From assembly GCA_003233545.1 (NCBI GenBank), contig QILZ01000353.1, positions 1 to 7,241 of the forward strand: a DNA stretch of 7,241 nt. Reading direction: 5' to 3'. Below the pieces are notes generated by a model that saw only the letters and a program-made list of their open reading frames with translations, had not been told where the DNA came from and made no database searches. The stretch comes from Spirochaetales bacterium (GTDB taxonomy: Bacteria; Spirochaetota; Spirochaetia; SZUA-6). The translations under genes were made by a program, and so were the position numbers. Below, one piece after another: positions 1 through 6,112 of this stretch (the stretch's first letter is position 1; each line of letters opens with the position of its first letter).

Positions 1-245
1 GAAACAGCATATTCGATGCCGTTTCGCAGCGGGAAGATTTTCGTGATACGGAACGAAAGAGGAGCTTTTCGGGCATTATTACCGGAAACAGCGGTATTTC
101 CGGACCCATCCCCTGTATGTATAAGTGGATTTTTCTCTGTAGCTTCTGTTTTTTTTCCGTCCTGAGCGGCAATTAATGTAAAAATGCCCATAAGCGATAA
201 TAAAACCGTAAATACTGTTATCAGGATTCCTGTTGAGTTTCTCAT
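1..245 (-). CDS. Secreted protein of unknown function, N-terminal part only
   Basis: This is the first 81 codons of a minus-strand gene that leaves the window at its left edge. It starts at an ATG at 245-243, 8 bp after the icd stop codon, so it is probably co-transcribed with icd. The protein begins MRNSTGILITVFTVLLSLMG and continues hydrophobic to about residue 26, a clear signal peptide; cleavage near the AA-Q at residues 26-28 would fit, and no lipobox cysteine is visible. A low-complexity polar linker rich in K, T, E, G, N and S follows (residues 29-62). An apparently folded part then begins around residue 63 (SFRITKIFPLRNGIEYAVS). No strong Shine-Dalgarno sequence precedes the ATG, so translation may depend on coupling to icd. 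I do not recognise the family. A periplasmic or surface location is inferred from the signal peptide alone. Confidence 0.7.
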   Translation of the reverse strand, partial: MRNSTGILITVFTVLLSLMGIFTLIAAQDGKKTEATEKNPLIHTGDGSGNTAVSGNNARKAPLSFRITKIFPLRNGIEYAV

Positions 246-253
246 TCGTATGG

Positions 254-1459
254 TTACATATTTTTAATCATTTTCCCGGCAAATTCCGATGTGGAAACCT
301 GATTTGCATTCTCCATCAGACGCGCAAAATCATAGGTTACATGACGCTGTGCGATGGTTCTGGTAAGGCTTTCATCAACAATATCCGCCGCCTCTTTCCA
401 GCCAATATATTCCAGCATCATTTCGCCGGATAGTATTAAAGAACACGGATTAACAACATTTTTCCCGGCATATTTCGGTGCCGTGCCGTGGGTTGCTTCG
501 AAAATTGCGTGTCCTGTTTCGTAATTTATATTGGCTCCGGGTGCTATACCGATACCTCCGATCTGAGCGGCAAGCGCATCAGATATATAATCTCCGTTTA
601 AATTCGTTGTTGCAATAACATCAAATTCAGCCGGTCTTGTTAGGATCTGCTGAAGAAAAATATCGGCAATAGCGTCTTTAATAATTATCTTATTTTCCGT
701 TTCTTTATTCGATGTTTTATCTGCCGCTGCCGTTTTGTCTCCGAATTCACGGCTTGCAAGCTCATAACCCCATTGCCGGAAAGCACCTTCCGTAAACTTT
801 TGAATATTGCCCTTATGAACTAAGGTGACGCTTCTCCTGTTGTATTTAACTGCATACTGTATTGCCGCTCTTATAAGACGCTCCGATGCGGTTCTGCTTA
901 TTGGTTTTATTCCTATTCCGGAGTCTTTTCTGATATCCCAGCCGAAATTTTCACTTAAGAAATGCATGAGTTTCGAAGCTTCATTCGAGCCCTCTTCGAC
1001 CTCGAGTCCGGCATATACATCCTCCGTATTTTCTCTGAATACAACTGCATCGATTAACTGGGGCTTTTTGACAGGGGATGGTACTCCTTCGTAATATTTT
1101 ACAGGGCGAAGACACACGTATAGATTAAGCTTTTGACGTAATGCTACGTTTAAGCTTCGGTATCCGCCGCCTACCGGTGTTGTTAACGGACCTTTTATTC
1201 CCACAAGGTACCTGCGGAAAGCTTCTTCTGTCTCTGCGGGAAGCCATTCTCCCGTCTTATTGTACGCCTTCTCTCCTGCAAAGATCTCTTTCCATTCGAT
1301 TTCCCTTTCATTTTTGTATGCTTTCTTTACCGCTGCGTCTAAAACTAAAGCGGCAGCTCTCCATATATCAGGTCCGATTCCGTCTCCTATAATAAAGGGG
1401 ATAATAGGGTCCGAAGGAACCTTAATGCCCTCTTTAGTTTTTGTTATTGTATGTCCCAC
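254..1459 (-). CDS. icd: Isocitrate dehydrogenase, NADP-dependent (Icd)
   Basis: Catalyses oxidative decarboxylation of isocitrate to 2-oxoglutarate in the cytoplasm with reduction of NADP+. The product aligns by eye along its whole length with the E. coli and B. subtilis enzymes, and is closer to the latter. Numbering here counts from the upstream TTG at 1513. The substrate loop GGGYRSLNVALRQ carries S120 and R126, equivalent to E. coli S113 and R119. R136, R160 (VVFRENTED), Y167 and K234 (LVHKGN) complete the active site. D308 and D312 (NLNGDYISDA) are the metal ligands. HGTAPKY with K347 and Y348, plus Y394 and R398 (TYDFAR), are the known NADP-specificity residues. The GTG start at 1459 is preferred because a GAGGAGG sequence lies 8 nt upstream and the N-terminus then matches the short B. 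subtilis one (401 aa). The TTG at 1513 would add 18 residues without a Shine-Dalgarno sequence. A loop around residues 259-275 is shorter than in B. subtilis. It is divergent from the TPR lipoprotein gene. Confidence 0.96.
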   Translation of the reverse strand: MGHTITKTKEGIKVPSDPIIPFIIGDGIGPDIWRAAALVLDAAVKKAYKNEREIEWKEIFAGEKAYNKTGEWLPAETEEAFRRYLVGIKGPLTTPVGGGYRSLNVALRQKLNLYVCLRPVKYYEGVPSPVKKPQLIDAVVFRENTEDVYAGLEVEEGSNEASKLMHFLSENFGWDIRKDSGIGIKPISRTASERLIRAAIQYAVKYNRRSVTLVHKGNIQKFTEGAFRQWGYELASREFGDKTAAADKTSNKETENKIIIKDAIADIFLQQILTRPAEFDVIATTNLNGDYISDALAAQIGGIGIAPGANINYETGHAIFEATHGTAPKYAGKNVVNPCSLILSGEMMLEYIGWKEAADIVDESLTRTIAQRHVTYDFARLMENANQVSTSEFAGKMIKNM

Positions 1460-1467
1460 CTCTGTTT

Positions 1468-1474
1468 CCTCCTC
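1468..1474 (-). promoter_or_regulatory. Ribosome binding site deciding the icd start
   Basis: Reads GAGGAGG on the minus strand, 8 nt before a GTG at 1459-1457. This is a near-ideal Shine-Dalgarno sequence and spacing, and favours the GTG over the in-frame TTG at 1513. A weak minus-strand -10 candidate, TATGAT at 1495-1490, lies between the two starts and would place the transcript start downstream of the TTG. It has no convincing -35. Confidence 0.6.
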
Positions 1475-1501
1475 GGATAATTTAAGTCTATCATAAGCTT
1501 G

Positions 1502-1530
1502 TTGTCTTGCCAACTCTCATTATGTATGGT
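1502..1530 (+). promoter_or_regulatory. Candidate promoter of the lipoprotein-aminotransferase cluster
   Basis: TTGTCT at 1502-1507 and TATGGT at 1525-1530 are separated by 17 bp, each matching the sigma-70 consensus at four of six positions. Transcription would start near 1537, about 10 nt before the ATG at 1547, which fits the chosen start of the lipoprotein gene. The match is modest and could be chance. Confidence 0.25.
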
Positions 1531-1546
1531 AGCCTGCTGTCCGTAC

Positions 1547-2596
1547 ATGATCAGGAAATCCTTTTTACTTTTTTCAGTTTTTATACTCTTTTCCGTTTTT
1601 TTGACGAGCTGTGTCGTAAAGGATTACTCATTTTATATAGCGAATGCCGGAGAAGAAAAGCGTGAACTCAATGATCTGTTTAACCTTCTTAAGAATAAAA
1701 AAGCCAGCAGTGAACAACGGTTTATTCTGATCGATAGAATTGCAAATATATTGACTAAGAAGGGAGAGCAGGAGAAACAGATCCTGTTTTTAACCGATTA
1801 TGTGGAAAGGCATCCGATCGATCCTTATGATGCCTTTTATCTGCTGCTAGTTGCACAAACCTATGAAAATAAAAAGGAATACCCGCTGGCGATCCATTAT
1901 TACGACAGAATACTGAAAAACTATCCGGATCTTTTATACAAGGGAAGATCGGTACATTTCCATTGTCTTACATCGCTTATTAAGCTTGTCGATATACCGG
2001 AATATACGGTAGAGTATTATAAAGAATTGATTGCCCGGTTCAGTGACCGTATAGACTTAGGGGTTACATATTACTATCTTGCCAAAATGTACGAAAAACT
2101 CGGAGACTGGGATCTTGCTATTCAGGCCGATAAGAAATTCCTTCAGTATCCCGATTCGGAGATTCCGGGTCTGGAAGATGCACATGAAAAGATAAAGGAA
2201 AAGGTGGCATTCTACTATTCCGATAAGAGCTGGACCGTACGTGATCTTTCGACTTTAATAAGAGAAATAAAGAGGGCAATCAGGCTGCGCAGTCCGGGAA
2301 GATTGCTTAAGTACAAAGCCAAGGTTAATTTCTTTACGAAATCCTGGGAACAGCAGACGGACAGCAGTAAGGCAAAAATATTTGATATAGGATCATTTTT
2401 GAGGAAATCAAAGATAAGGGTTGCAGGTAAGCTCGATATCGATTCCAATGCAAGGGAGGCATATTTAAAAACAACAAGATGGACATACAGGATACCGACC
2501 TGGTATCTTTTCTTTAGAAAAATAGATTTTAAGGCGGATCCCGAGATCGACGGAAGATGGGAATGGGCAGGAATTTATTTCGGGGAAAAACTGTAA
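1547..2596 (+). CDS. TPR-containing lipoprotein, function unknown
   Basis: A predicted lipoprotein of 349 aa. From the ATG at 1547 it begins with a short basic region (MIRK), a hydrophobic stretch and the lipobox LTSC with Cys22. In-frame starts farther upstream (TTG at 1499, ATG at 1526) would put extra cysteines before the signal peptide and are less likely, although no start has a good Shine-Dalgarno sequence. Two helix pairs look like tetratricopeptide repeats: residues about 94-127 (LLLVAQTYENKKEYPLAIHYY, ending in NYP) and about 171-202 (YYYLAKMYEKLGDWDLAIQ, ending in QYP). Such repeats usually mediate protein-protein contacts. The C-terminal 120 residues are basic then rich in Trp and Tyr, ending near RWEWAGIYFG; I do not recognise this part. 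The gene is the first of three closely spaced plus-strand genes. The lipid-anchored envelope location is inferred from the lipobox. The specific role is unknown. Confidence 0.82.
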   Translation: MIRKSFLLFSVFILFSVFLTSCVVKDYSFYIANAGEEKRELNDLFNLLKNKKASSEQRFILIDRIANILTKKGEQEKQILFLTDYVERHPIDPYDAFYLLLVAQTYENKKEYPLAIHYYDRILKNYPDLLYKGRSVHFHCLTSLIKLVDIPEYTVEYYKELIARFSDRIDLGVTYYYLAKMYEKLGDWDLAIQADKKFLQYPDSEIPGLEDAHEKIKEKVAFYYSDKSWTVRDLSTLIREIKRAIRLRSPGRLLKYKAKVNFFTKSWEQQTDSSKAKIFDIGSFLRKSKIRVAGKLDIDSNAREAYLKTTRWTYRIPTWYLFFRKIDFKADPEIDGRWEWAGIYFGEKL

Positions 2597-2601
2597 AGAG
2601 G
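2597..2601 (+). promoter_or_regulatory. Ribosome binding site of the aminotransferase gene
   Basis: AGAGG begins directly after the TAA of the lipoprotein gene and sits 10 nt before the ATG at 2612. A nearer ATG at 2607 is out of frame and meets a stop codon after four codons, so 2612 is the real start. The placement supports co-transcription. Confidence 0.5.
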
Positions 2602-2611
2602 TTATAATGTT

Positions 2612-3853
2612 ATGGAAGTAACAGGCCGGTTTTCGATCAGTGCGAGAAGGATGAGCAGGTCAATTATCAGGGAGTTATTAAAACTTACCAGGAAGCCCGG
2701 CCTTATTTCCTTTGCAGGAGGACTCCCTTTTCCGGAAACTTTTCCCGGAGAAAGATTAAAATCTATCTGCAGCGATGTACTGGCAACCATACCGGAGGTG
2801 GCGCTTCAGTACAGTCCGACGGAAGGTTTACAGTCTTTACGTGAAACCTTGAAAGATTTTTTAAAATCGCATGGTTTCGATATCGGTAAAAAACAATTAA
2901 TAGTAACTACAGCGTCTCAGCAGTCATTAGACCTTATCGGAAAGGTATTCATAGACAGGGGAGACACCGTTGTAACGGAAAATCCAAGCTATCTTGGTGC
3001 GTTAAGTGCTTTCAGAGCCTACGGGGCAAGATTTCTTACGGTCGATGTGGATAGAGATGGGATATGCACCGGTCTGCTTCGGAAACGGCTCGATGAACTT
3101 AAAACGAACGCCGGCAGCGGAAATGAGTACTATCAAAATATGCCAAAATTTATATATACCATTCCGGATTTTCAAAATCCTACGGGAACGGTAATAAGCC
3201 TCGAGAGAAGAAAAGAGCTTCTTAGACTGGCGGGGGAGTTTGATCTTATTATTGTCGAAGATGTACCTTACCGGTGGCTGAGATACGTGGGAAAAGAGAT
3301 ACCGATGCTCTCTTCCATGGATACCGACAACCGGGTCATCGGTTTATTTACCTTCTCCAAGATACTTTCGCCGGGTTTGCGCTTAGGGTGGATGACTGCT
3401 CATGAAACCATCATGGATAAAATTGTGCAGGCAAAACAAGCCGCCGATCTCTGTACATCCGCATTTACGCAGAGTATTGCGGATTCCTTTATGAAAAATA
3501 AGTTTATAGAAGGAAGAATAGCAGATAATATAAGTATATACAGGGAGAAGCTGCTCGTGATGCTGGATTCCATAGATGAGTTTTTTCCTGAAAATGAGAA
3601 CATGGAGTTATATAAGCCTGCCGGAGGTTTGTTTTTATGGATTAAAATGCCGGAGTGCATAGATACCGATGAAATGTTTAAAGAAGCAATCGACAGAAAT
3701 GTTGCTTATGTAATAGGTTCCGCTTTCTATCCGAACGGCGGCGGACATAACACCATGAGGCTGAATTTCTCCTACCCCTCTTCAGAGCAAATACATGAAG
3801 GGATTAAACGGCTGGGGAATCTGGCAAAGGATATTTTAAAGGCAGGAAGTTGA
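2612..3853 (+). CDS. PLP-dependent aminotransferase, LysN/AadAT-like (fold type I)
   Basis: A 413-aa cytoplasmic class I/II aminotransferase without an N-terminal DNA-binding domain, so it is an enzyme rather than a MocR regulator. Recognisable elements in order are: SFAGGLPFPETFP at residues 33-45 (substrate-loop region of the 2-aminoadipate/kynurenine aminotransferase branch); QYSPTEGLQSLRE at 66-78; TTASQQSLDLIGK at 99-111 (PLP phosphate contacts); ENPSYLGAL at 123-131; PDFQNPTG at 185-192 with N189; VEDVPY at 215-220 with D217 for the pyridine nitrogen; FSKILSPGLRLGW at 248-260 with the Schiff-base lysine K250 and R257; and MRLNFSYP at 382-389 with R383 for the substrate carboxylate. The family transfers amino groups between 2-oxoglutarate/glutamate and 2-aminoadipate, leucine, aromatic or similar amino acids. 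The substrate cannot be read from the sequence. It lies 15 bp after the lipoprotein gene and overlaps the next gene by 4 bp. Confidence 0.93.
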   Translation: MEVTGRFSISARRMSRSIIRELLKLTRKPGLISFAGGLPFPETFPGERLKSICSDVLATIPEVALQYSPTEGLQSLRETLKDFLKSHGFDIGKKQLIVTTASQQSLDLIGKVFIDRGDTVVTENPSYLGALSAFRAYGARFLTVDVDRDGICTGLLRKRLDELKTNAGSGNEYYQNMPKFIYTIPDFQNPTGTVISLERRKELLRLAGEFDLIIVEDVPYRWLRYVGKEIPMLSSMDTDNRVIGLFTFSKILSPGLRLGWMTAHETIMDKIVQAKQAADLCTSAFTQSIADSFMKNKFIEGRIADNISIYREKLLVMLDSIDEFFPENENMELYKPAGGLFLWIKMPECIDTDEMFKEAIDRNVAYVIGSAFYPNGGGHNTMRLNFSYPSSEQIHEGIKRLGNLAKDILKAGS

Positions 3854-4722
3854 AACGTTATATACCGGACGGTTTTTTATTTCTAGTACTGTTATACCTG
3901 TTTACCGGATACTCGGGATTTTCGGATACTGTAGTTCCGGTTCCGGAAGTACGTGTAACCTATAACTGGGAAAACAGAACGGTATTCCTGGATCTTGCCG
4001 AAAAAATGGATCTTGTAAATCATACTTTCCCTGAGGCGAGATCTAATGCCGACAGAAACATACGAAAGTCGGCAGCTGATATTTTTATACGTAAGATAAT
4101 GAATCTCTATGTCGATTCGCTGTCCACGATCAAAGACCGGGTGAAAAACAATCAGCTGCTTTTTAATTCCCTGCTGAATGCATCACAGTATGGTACAAGA
4201 GAGTTTTCCTATGTTTCCGGGAATATGGATACACTTAACGTCAGGTACGAATATCAGCTGTTTGGGAATACCGGAATTGCCGGACTTTTTATAAACCATA
4301 AACGGCCGTATCCGGTAGAGAGATTTTTAGGTTTTGTGCCTTCGCGAAATTTTTCAGGACTGGTTATATATGCAAAGGGTAAACTGCCTCTTTTTGGAAA
4401 ATCCGGCACTGGCAAGCTGAAACCGGCATTGTTCTTAAGAATATTCGATGAAGATATGAATATCATAGCGGAAAAGGAAATGTGCCGGGTTGAATCTCTT
4501 AAGCGGTGGGGGATCGCCGCATACACGGGAAAAGATACCGAGGCTCCGTTTTTAAAGCGTATCGGGATGTTTCCGCTTCGGGTAAAAGCACGCGGCATCT
4601 ACGGAGAAAATAACACCGACATAATAATTTCGGTCGATGCGGGCAGAAAACTGCTGTCCCGTGATAAAAACATAGACCTGTTAAGAAACGGCAGAATTTT
4701 AGTTATTCTGGATCTGGATTAA
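3850..4722 (+). CDS. Secreted protein with an LPP20/FlgO-like C-terminal module, function unknown
   Basis: A 290-aa exported protein. It starts at a TTG within the overlap TTGA with the aminotransferase stop; AAAGG lies 7 nt upstream, and no alternative ATG precedes residue 53, which would remove the signal peptide. MKRYIPD followed by about 16 hydrophobic residues forms the signal sequence, with likely cleavage near residue 25 (GFS-D) and no lipobox. Residues about 64-105 form an alanine- and charge-rich predicted helix (ARSNADRNIRKSAADIF) like those of LPP20-type lipoproteins. Residues 168-204 hold FSGLVIYAKG, then KPALFLRIFDED. The end reads TDIIISVDAGRKLL, then NGRILVILD. From memory, this spacing of GLVI-A-G, KPAL-RI-DED and a terminal TDI-S-DA motif recurs in bacterial envelope proteins annotated as LPP20-like. 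That comparison is recall, not a search. It follows the aminotransferase by translational coupling. The function is not known. Confidence 0.82.
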   Translation: MKRYIPDGFLFLVLLYLFTGYSGFSDTVVPVPEVRVTYNWENRTVFLDLAEKMDLVNHTFPEARSNADRNIRKSAADIFIRKIMNLYVDSLSTIKDRVKNNQLLFNSLLNASQYGTREFSYVSGNMDTLNVRYEYQLFGNTGIAGLFINHKRPYPVERFLGFVPSRNFSGLVIYAKGKLPLFGKSGTGKLKPALFLRIFDEDMNIIAEKEMCRVESLKRWGIAAYTGKDTEAPFLKRIGMFPLRVKARGIYGENNTDIIISVDAGRKLLSRDKNIDLLRNGRILVILDLD

Positions 4723-4727
4723 CTTTA

Positions 4728-5954
4728 CTATCCTTCCAGCATAACTTCCGCCATTACCTTGCAGTCTCCGATCATATTATCTATAAGGCAGTACTCATTA
4801 GGCATATGTGCCGTTTCATCTATCTTAGACCATACTACGGTATCAAATCTCTTTGCCCGCAGGTGCGCCCCGACTGTTCCCCCGCCTATGCCCCTCGGTA
4901 CTCCGGCCACATTATAAACTCTGTTTATTGCTCTTTTAAGTGCCTGTACCAGGTGGGAATTTTCGGGTGTCGGAGGTGACGATTCCCTCTGAATAATTTC
5001 ATATAGAACTGTAACGCCGTATTTCTCCTCGATCGATTTTATTACATTCCGTATTCTTTCAAGTATGTCGTCCGGATTATACTCAGGTAGAATTCTGCAG
5101 TCGAGATAAAAAACATCCTCCCCCGGGATAGAATTTATATTCGGTACATTGGCTTCCTTTTTTGTGGGGCAGAAGGTGGATACAGGCGGATCGAACAATG
5201 GATTTTGCCTGTTAAACTCACCGTTAAGAGCATTAAGTGCCAGAACAAGTTCGCTTCCTGCAATGAAAGCATTTATTCCGAGATTCGGCATGGAAGCATG
5301 ACATTGCTTACCCTTCGTAGTGAATTTCAGCCAGAGGATGCTTTTTTCAGCGATTTCTATTAAAGTGCCGTCTGCTCTGCCTCCGTCCGGGGCAAGAATT
5401 AAATCGTCCTTTTTAAACAGATTATAATTTTCCAGCAGGAACTTTATTCCAAAATCGGACCCTGTTTCTTCGTCGGCAACGAATAGAAGTTTTACGGTAT
5501 ATTCGGGTTTAAATCCGCTTTCCAGTATGGACTTTACGGCAAAAATAGAACTTACCATACTCTGTTGATTATCCTCCACTCCCCTGCCGATTAGCCGGTC
5601 ATCCTTTAAAGCCATGATAAAGGGATCCGTATCCCAAAGAGAAATTTCTCCGGGCGGTACAACATCGATGTGCGTCATAATCCAGAAACTTTTATTTTCG
5701 TCTTTGCCGGGTACCGTTGCAATGACATTAGGACGTTTCCCGTCCGGAACCCTTTTGTCCAGAGCATTAATAATATTTATATTGGTTATGCCGAGGGTAT
5801 TCAGCCTATCTATAAGCAGCTGTGCTTTCTCCCATTCTCCTGTTCCCTTATTCTGCGGAGCAATTGCAGGAATCGACGTAAGGTCTTTCTGGAGAGATAT
5901 CATATTATCTCTGTTTGCATCTATTTTTTTAAAAACCATATCGAGCTTATTCAT
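4728..5954 (-). CDS. M20-family metallopeptidase / amidohydrolase (ArgE-DapE-PepV type)
   Basis: A 408-aa, probably cytoplasmic, two-zinc hydrolase. The M20 motifs are complete and in order: MTHIDVVPPG at residues 93-102 with zinc ligand H95 and D97; GRGVEDNQQ at 123-131 with bridging D128; VADEETGSDFG at 159-169 with catalytic E162 and ligand E163; APDGG at 188-192 with ligand D190; H219 in the dimerisation domain (QCHASMPNLGINAF); and AHMPNEYCLIDN at 382-393 with the final ligand H383. The family removes amino-terminal or acyl groups from dipeptides, succinyl-diaminopimelate, N-acetylornithine and similar substrates. The exact substrate cannot be assigned, and no lysine or arginine biosynthesis genes lie nearby to suggest one. 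An AGGAGG at 5964-5959, 4 nt before the ATG, is a strong ribosome binding site. No signal peptide is present. Its stop lies 5 bp from that of the convergent plus-strand gene, and it is divergent from the SH3b lipoprotein gene. Confidence 0.93.
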   Translation of the reverse strand: MNKLDMVFKKIDANRDNMISLQKDLTSIPAIAPQNKGTGEWEKAQLLIDRLNTLGITNINIINALDKRVPDGKRPNVIATVPGKDENKSFWIMTHIDVVPPGEISLWDTDPFIMALKDDRLIGRGVEDNQQSMVSSIFAVKSILESGFKPEYTVKLLFVADEETGSDFGIKFLLENYNLFKKDDLILAPDGGRADGTLIEIAEKSILWLKFTTKGKQCHASMPNLGINAFIAGSELVLALNALNGEFNRQNPLFDPPVSTFCPTKKEANVPNINSIPGEDVFYLDCRILPEYNPDDILERIRNVIKSIEEKYGVTVLYEIIQRESSPPTPENSHLVQALKRAINRVYNVAGVPRGIGGGTVGAHLRAKRFDTVVWSKIDETAHMPNEYCLIDNMIGDCKVMAEVMLEG

Positions 5955-5974
5955 TTTGCCTCCTGATAGTTGTA

Positions 5975-6003
5975 TTTATATCCATTAATATGGTGTAGTA
6001 CAA
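5975..6003 (-). promoter_or_regulatory. Candidate promoter of the M20 peptidase gene
   Basis: On the minus strand, TTGTAC (6003-5998) and TATAAA (5980-5975) are separated by 17 bp. The -10 matches consensus at five of six positions and the -35 at three. Transcription would start near 5968, leaving a leader of about 14 nt that contains the AGGAGG site. A perfect TATAAT at 6024-6019 on the same strand is an alternative -10 but lacks a recognisable -35. Confidence 0.35.
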
Positions 6004-6018
6004 GGGGTTAATAATCAA

Positions 6019-6034
6019 ATTATACCGGTACAAT
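6019..6034. repeat. 16-bp imperfect palindrome in the divergent promoter region
   Basis: The sequence ATTATACCGGTACAAT equals its own reverse complement at 14 of 16 positions, centred on ACCGGT. It contains a perfect TATAAT on the minus strand and a TACAAT on the plus strand, and lies about 17 bp upstream of the candidate SH3b-gene -35. Its size and place would suit a dimeric repressor, but no regulator gene lies nearby and the arms alone cannot identify one. Confidence 0.35.
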
Positions 6035-6050
6035 CCATGCACTGGTTTGG

Positions 6051-6080
6051 TTGACTTTAAAAGCTTTATGTGTTCATATT
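6051..6080 (+). promoter_or_regulatory. Candidate promoter of the SH3b lipoprotein gene
   Basis: TTGACT at 6051-6056 matches the sigma-70 -35 at five of six positions. CATATT at 6075-6080, after an 18-bp spacer, matches the -10 at four of six. A start near 6087 would leave a leader of about 26 nt that contains the AGAGGG ribosome binding site at 6101-6106. Confidence 0.35.
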
Positions 6081-6112
6081 TTATTGGAATTCGTTTTTAA
6101 AGAGGGATAATA

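Noticed and set aside
825..1496. Several open frames on the plus strand opposite icd
   Set aside because: They lie antisense to a fully conserved enzyme gene, have no ribosome binding sites or recognisable domains, and overlap one another.
2603..2608. TATAAT-like hexamer just upstream of the aminotransferase start
   Set aside because: It overlaps the ribosome binding region, leaving no room for a leader, and the gene is better explained as part of the upstream transcript.
2612..3853. MocR-type transcription regulator instead of an enzyme
   Set aside because: The protein starts directly with the aminotransferase domain and has no GntR-type helix-turn-helix region.
4254..4598. A 114-codon open frame on the minus strand inside the secreted-protein gene
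   Set aside because: It is the antisense shadow of a coding region with a convincing signal peptide and conserved motifs; its own product has no recognisable features.
4708..4745. Possible bidirectional terminator between the convergent genes
   Set aside because: Only a 5-bp complement (CTGGA with TCCAG) around a long loop is visible, without a T-run, so it is too weak to call.
5614..5988. Plus-strand open frames antisense to the 5' part of the M20 peptidase gene
   Set aside because: The peptidase frame contains all M20 motifs, while these frames have skewed composition and no domain.
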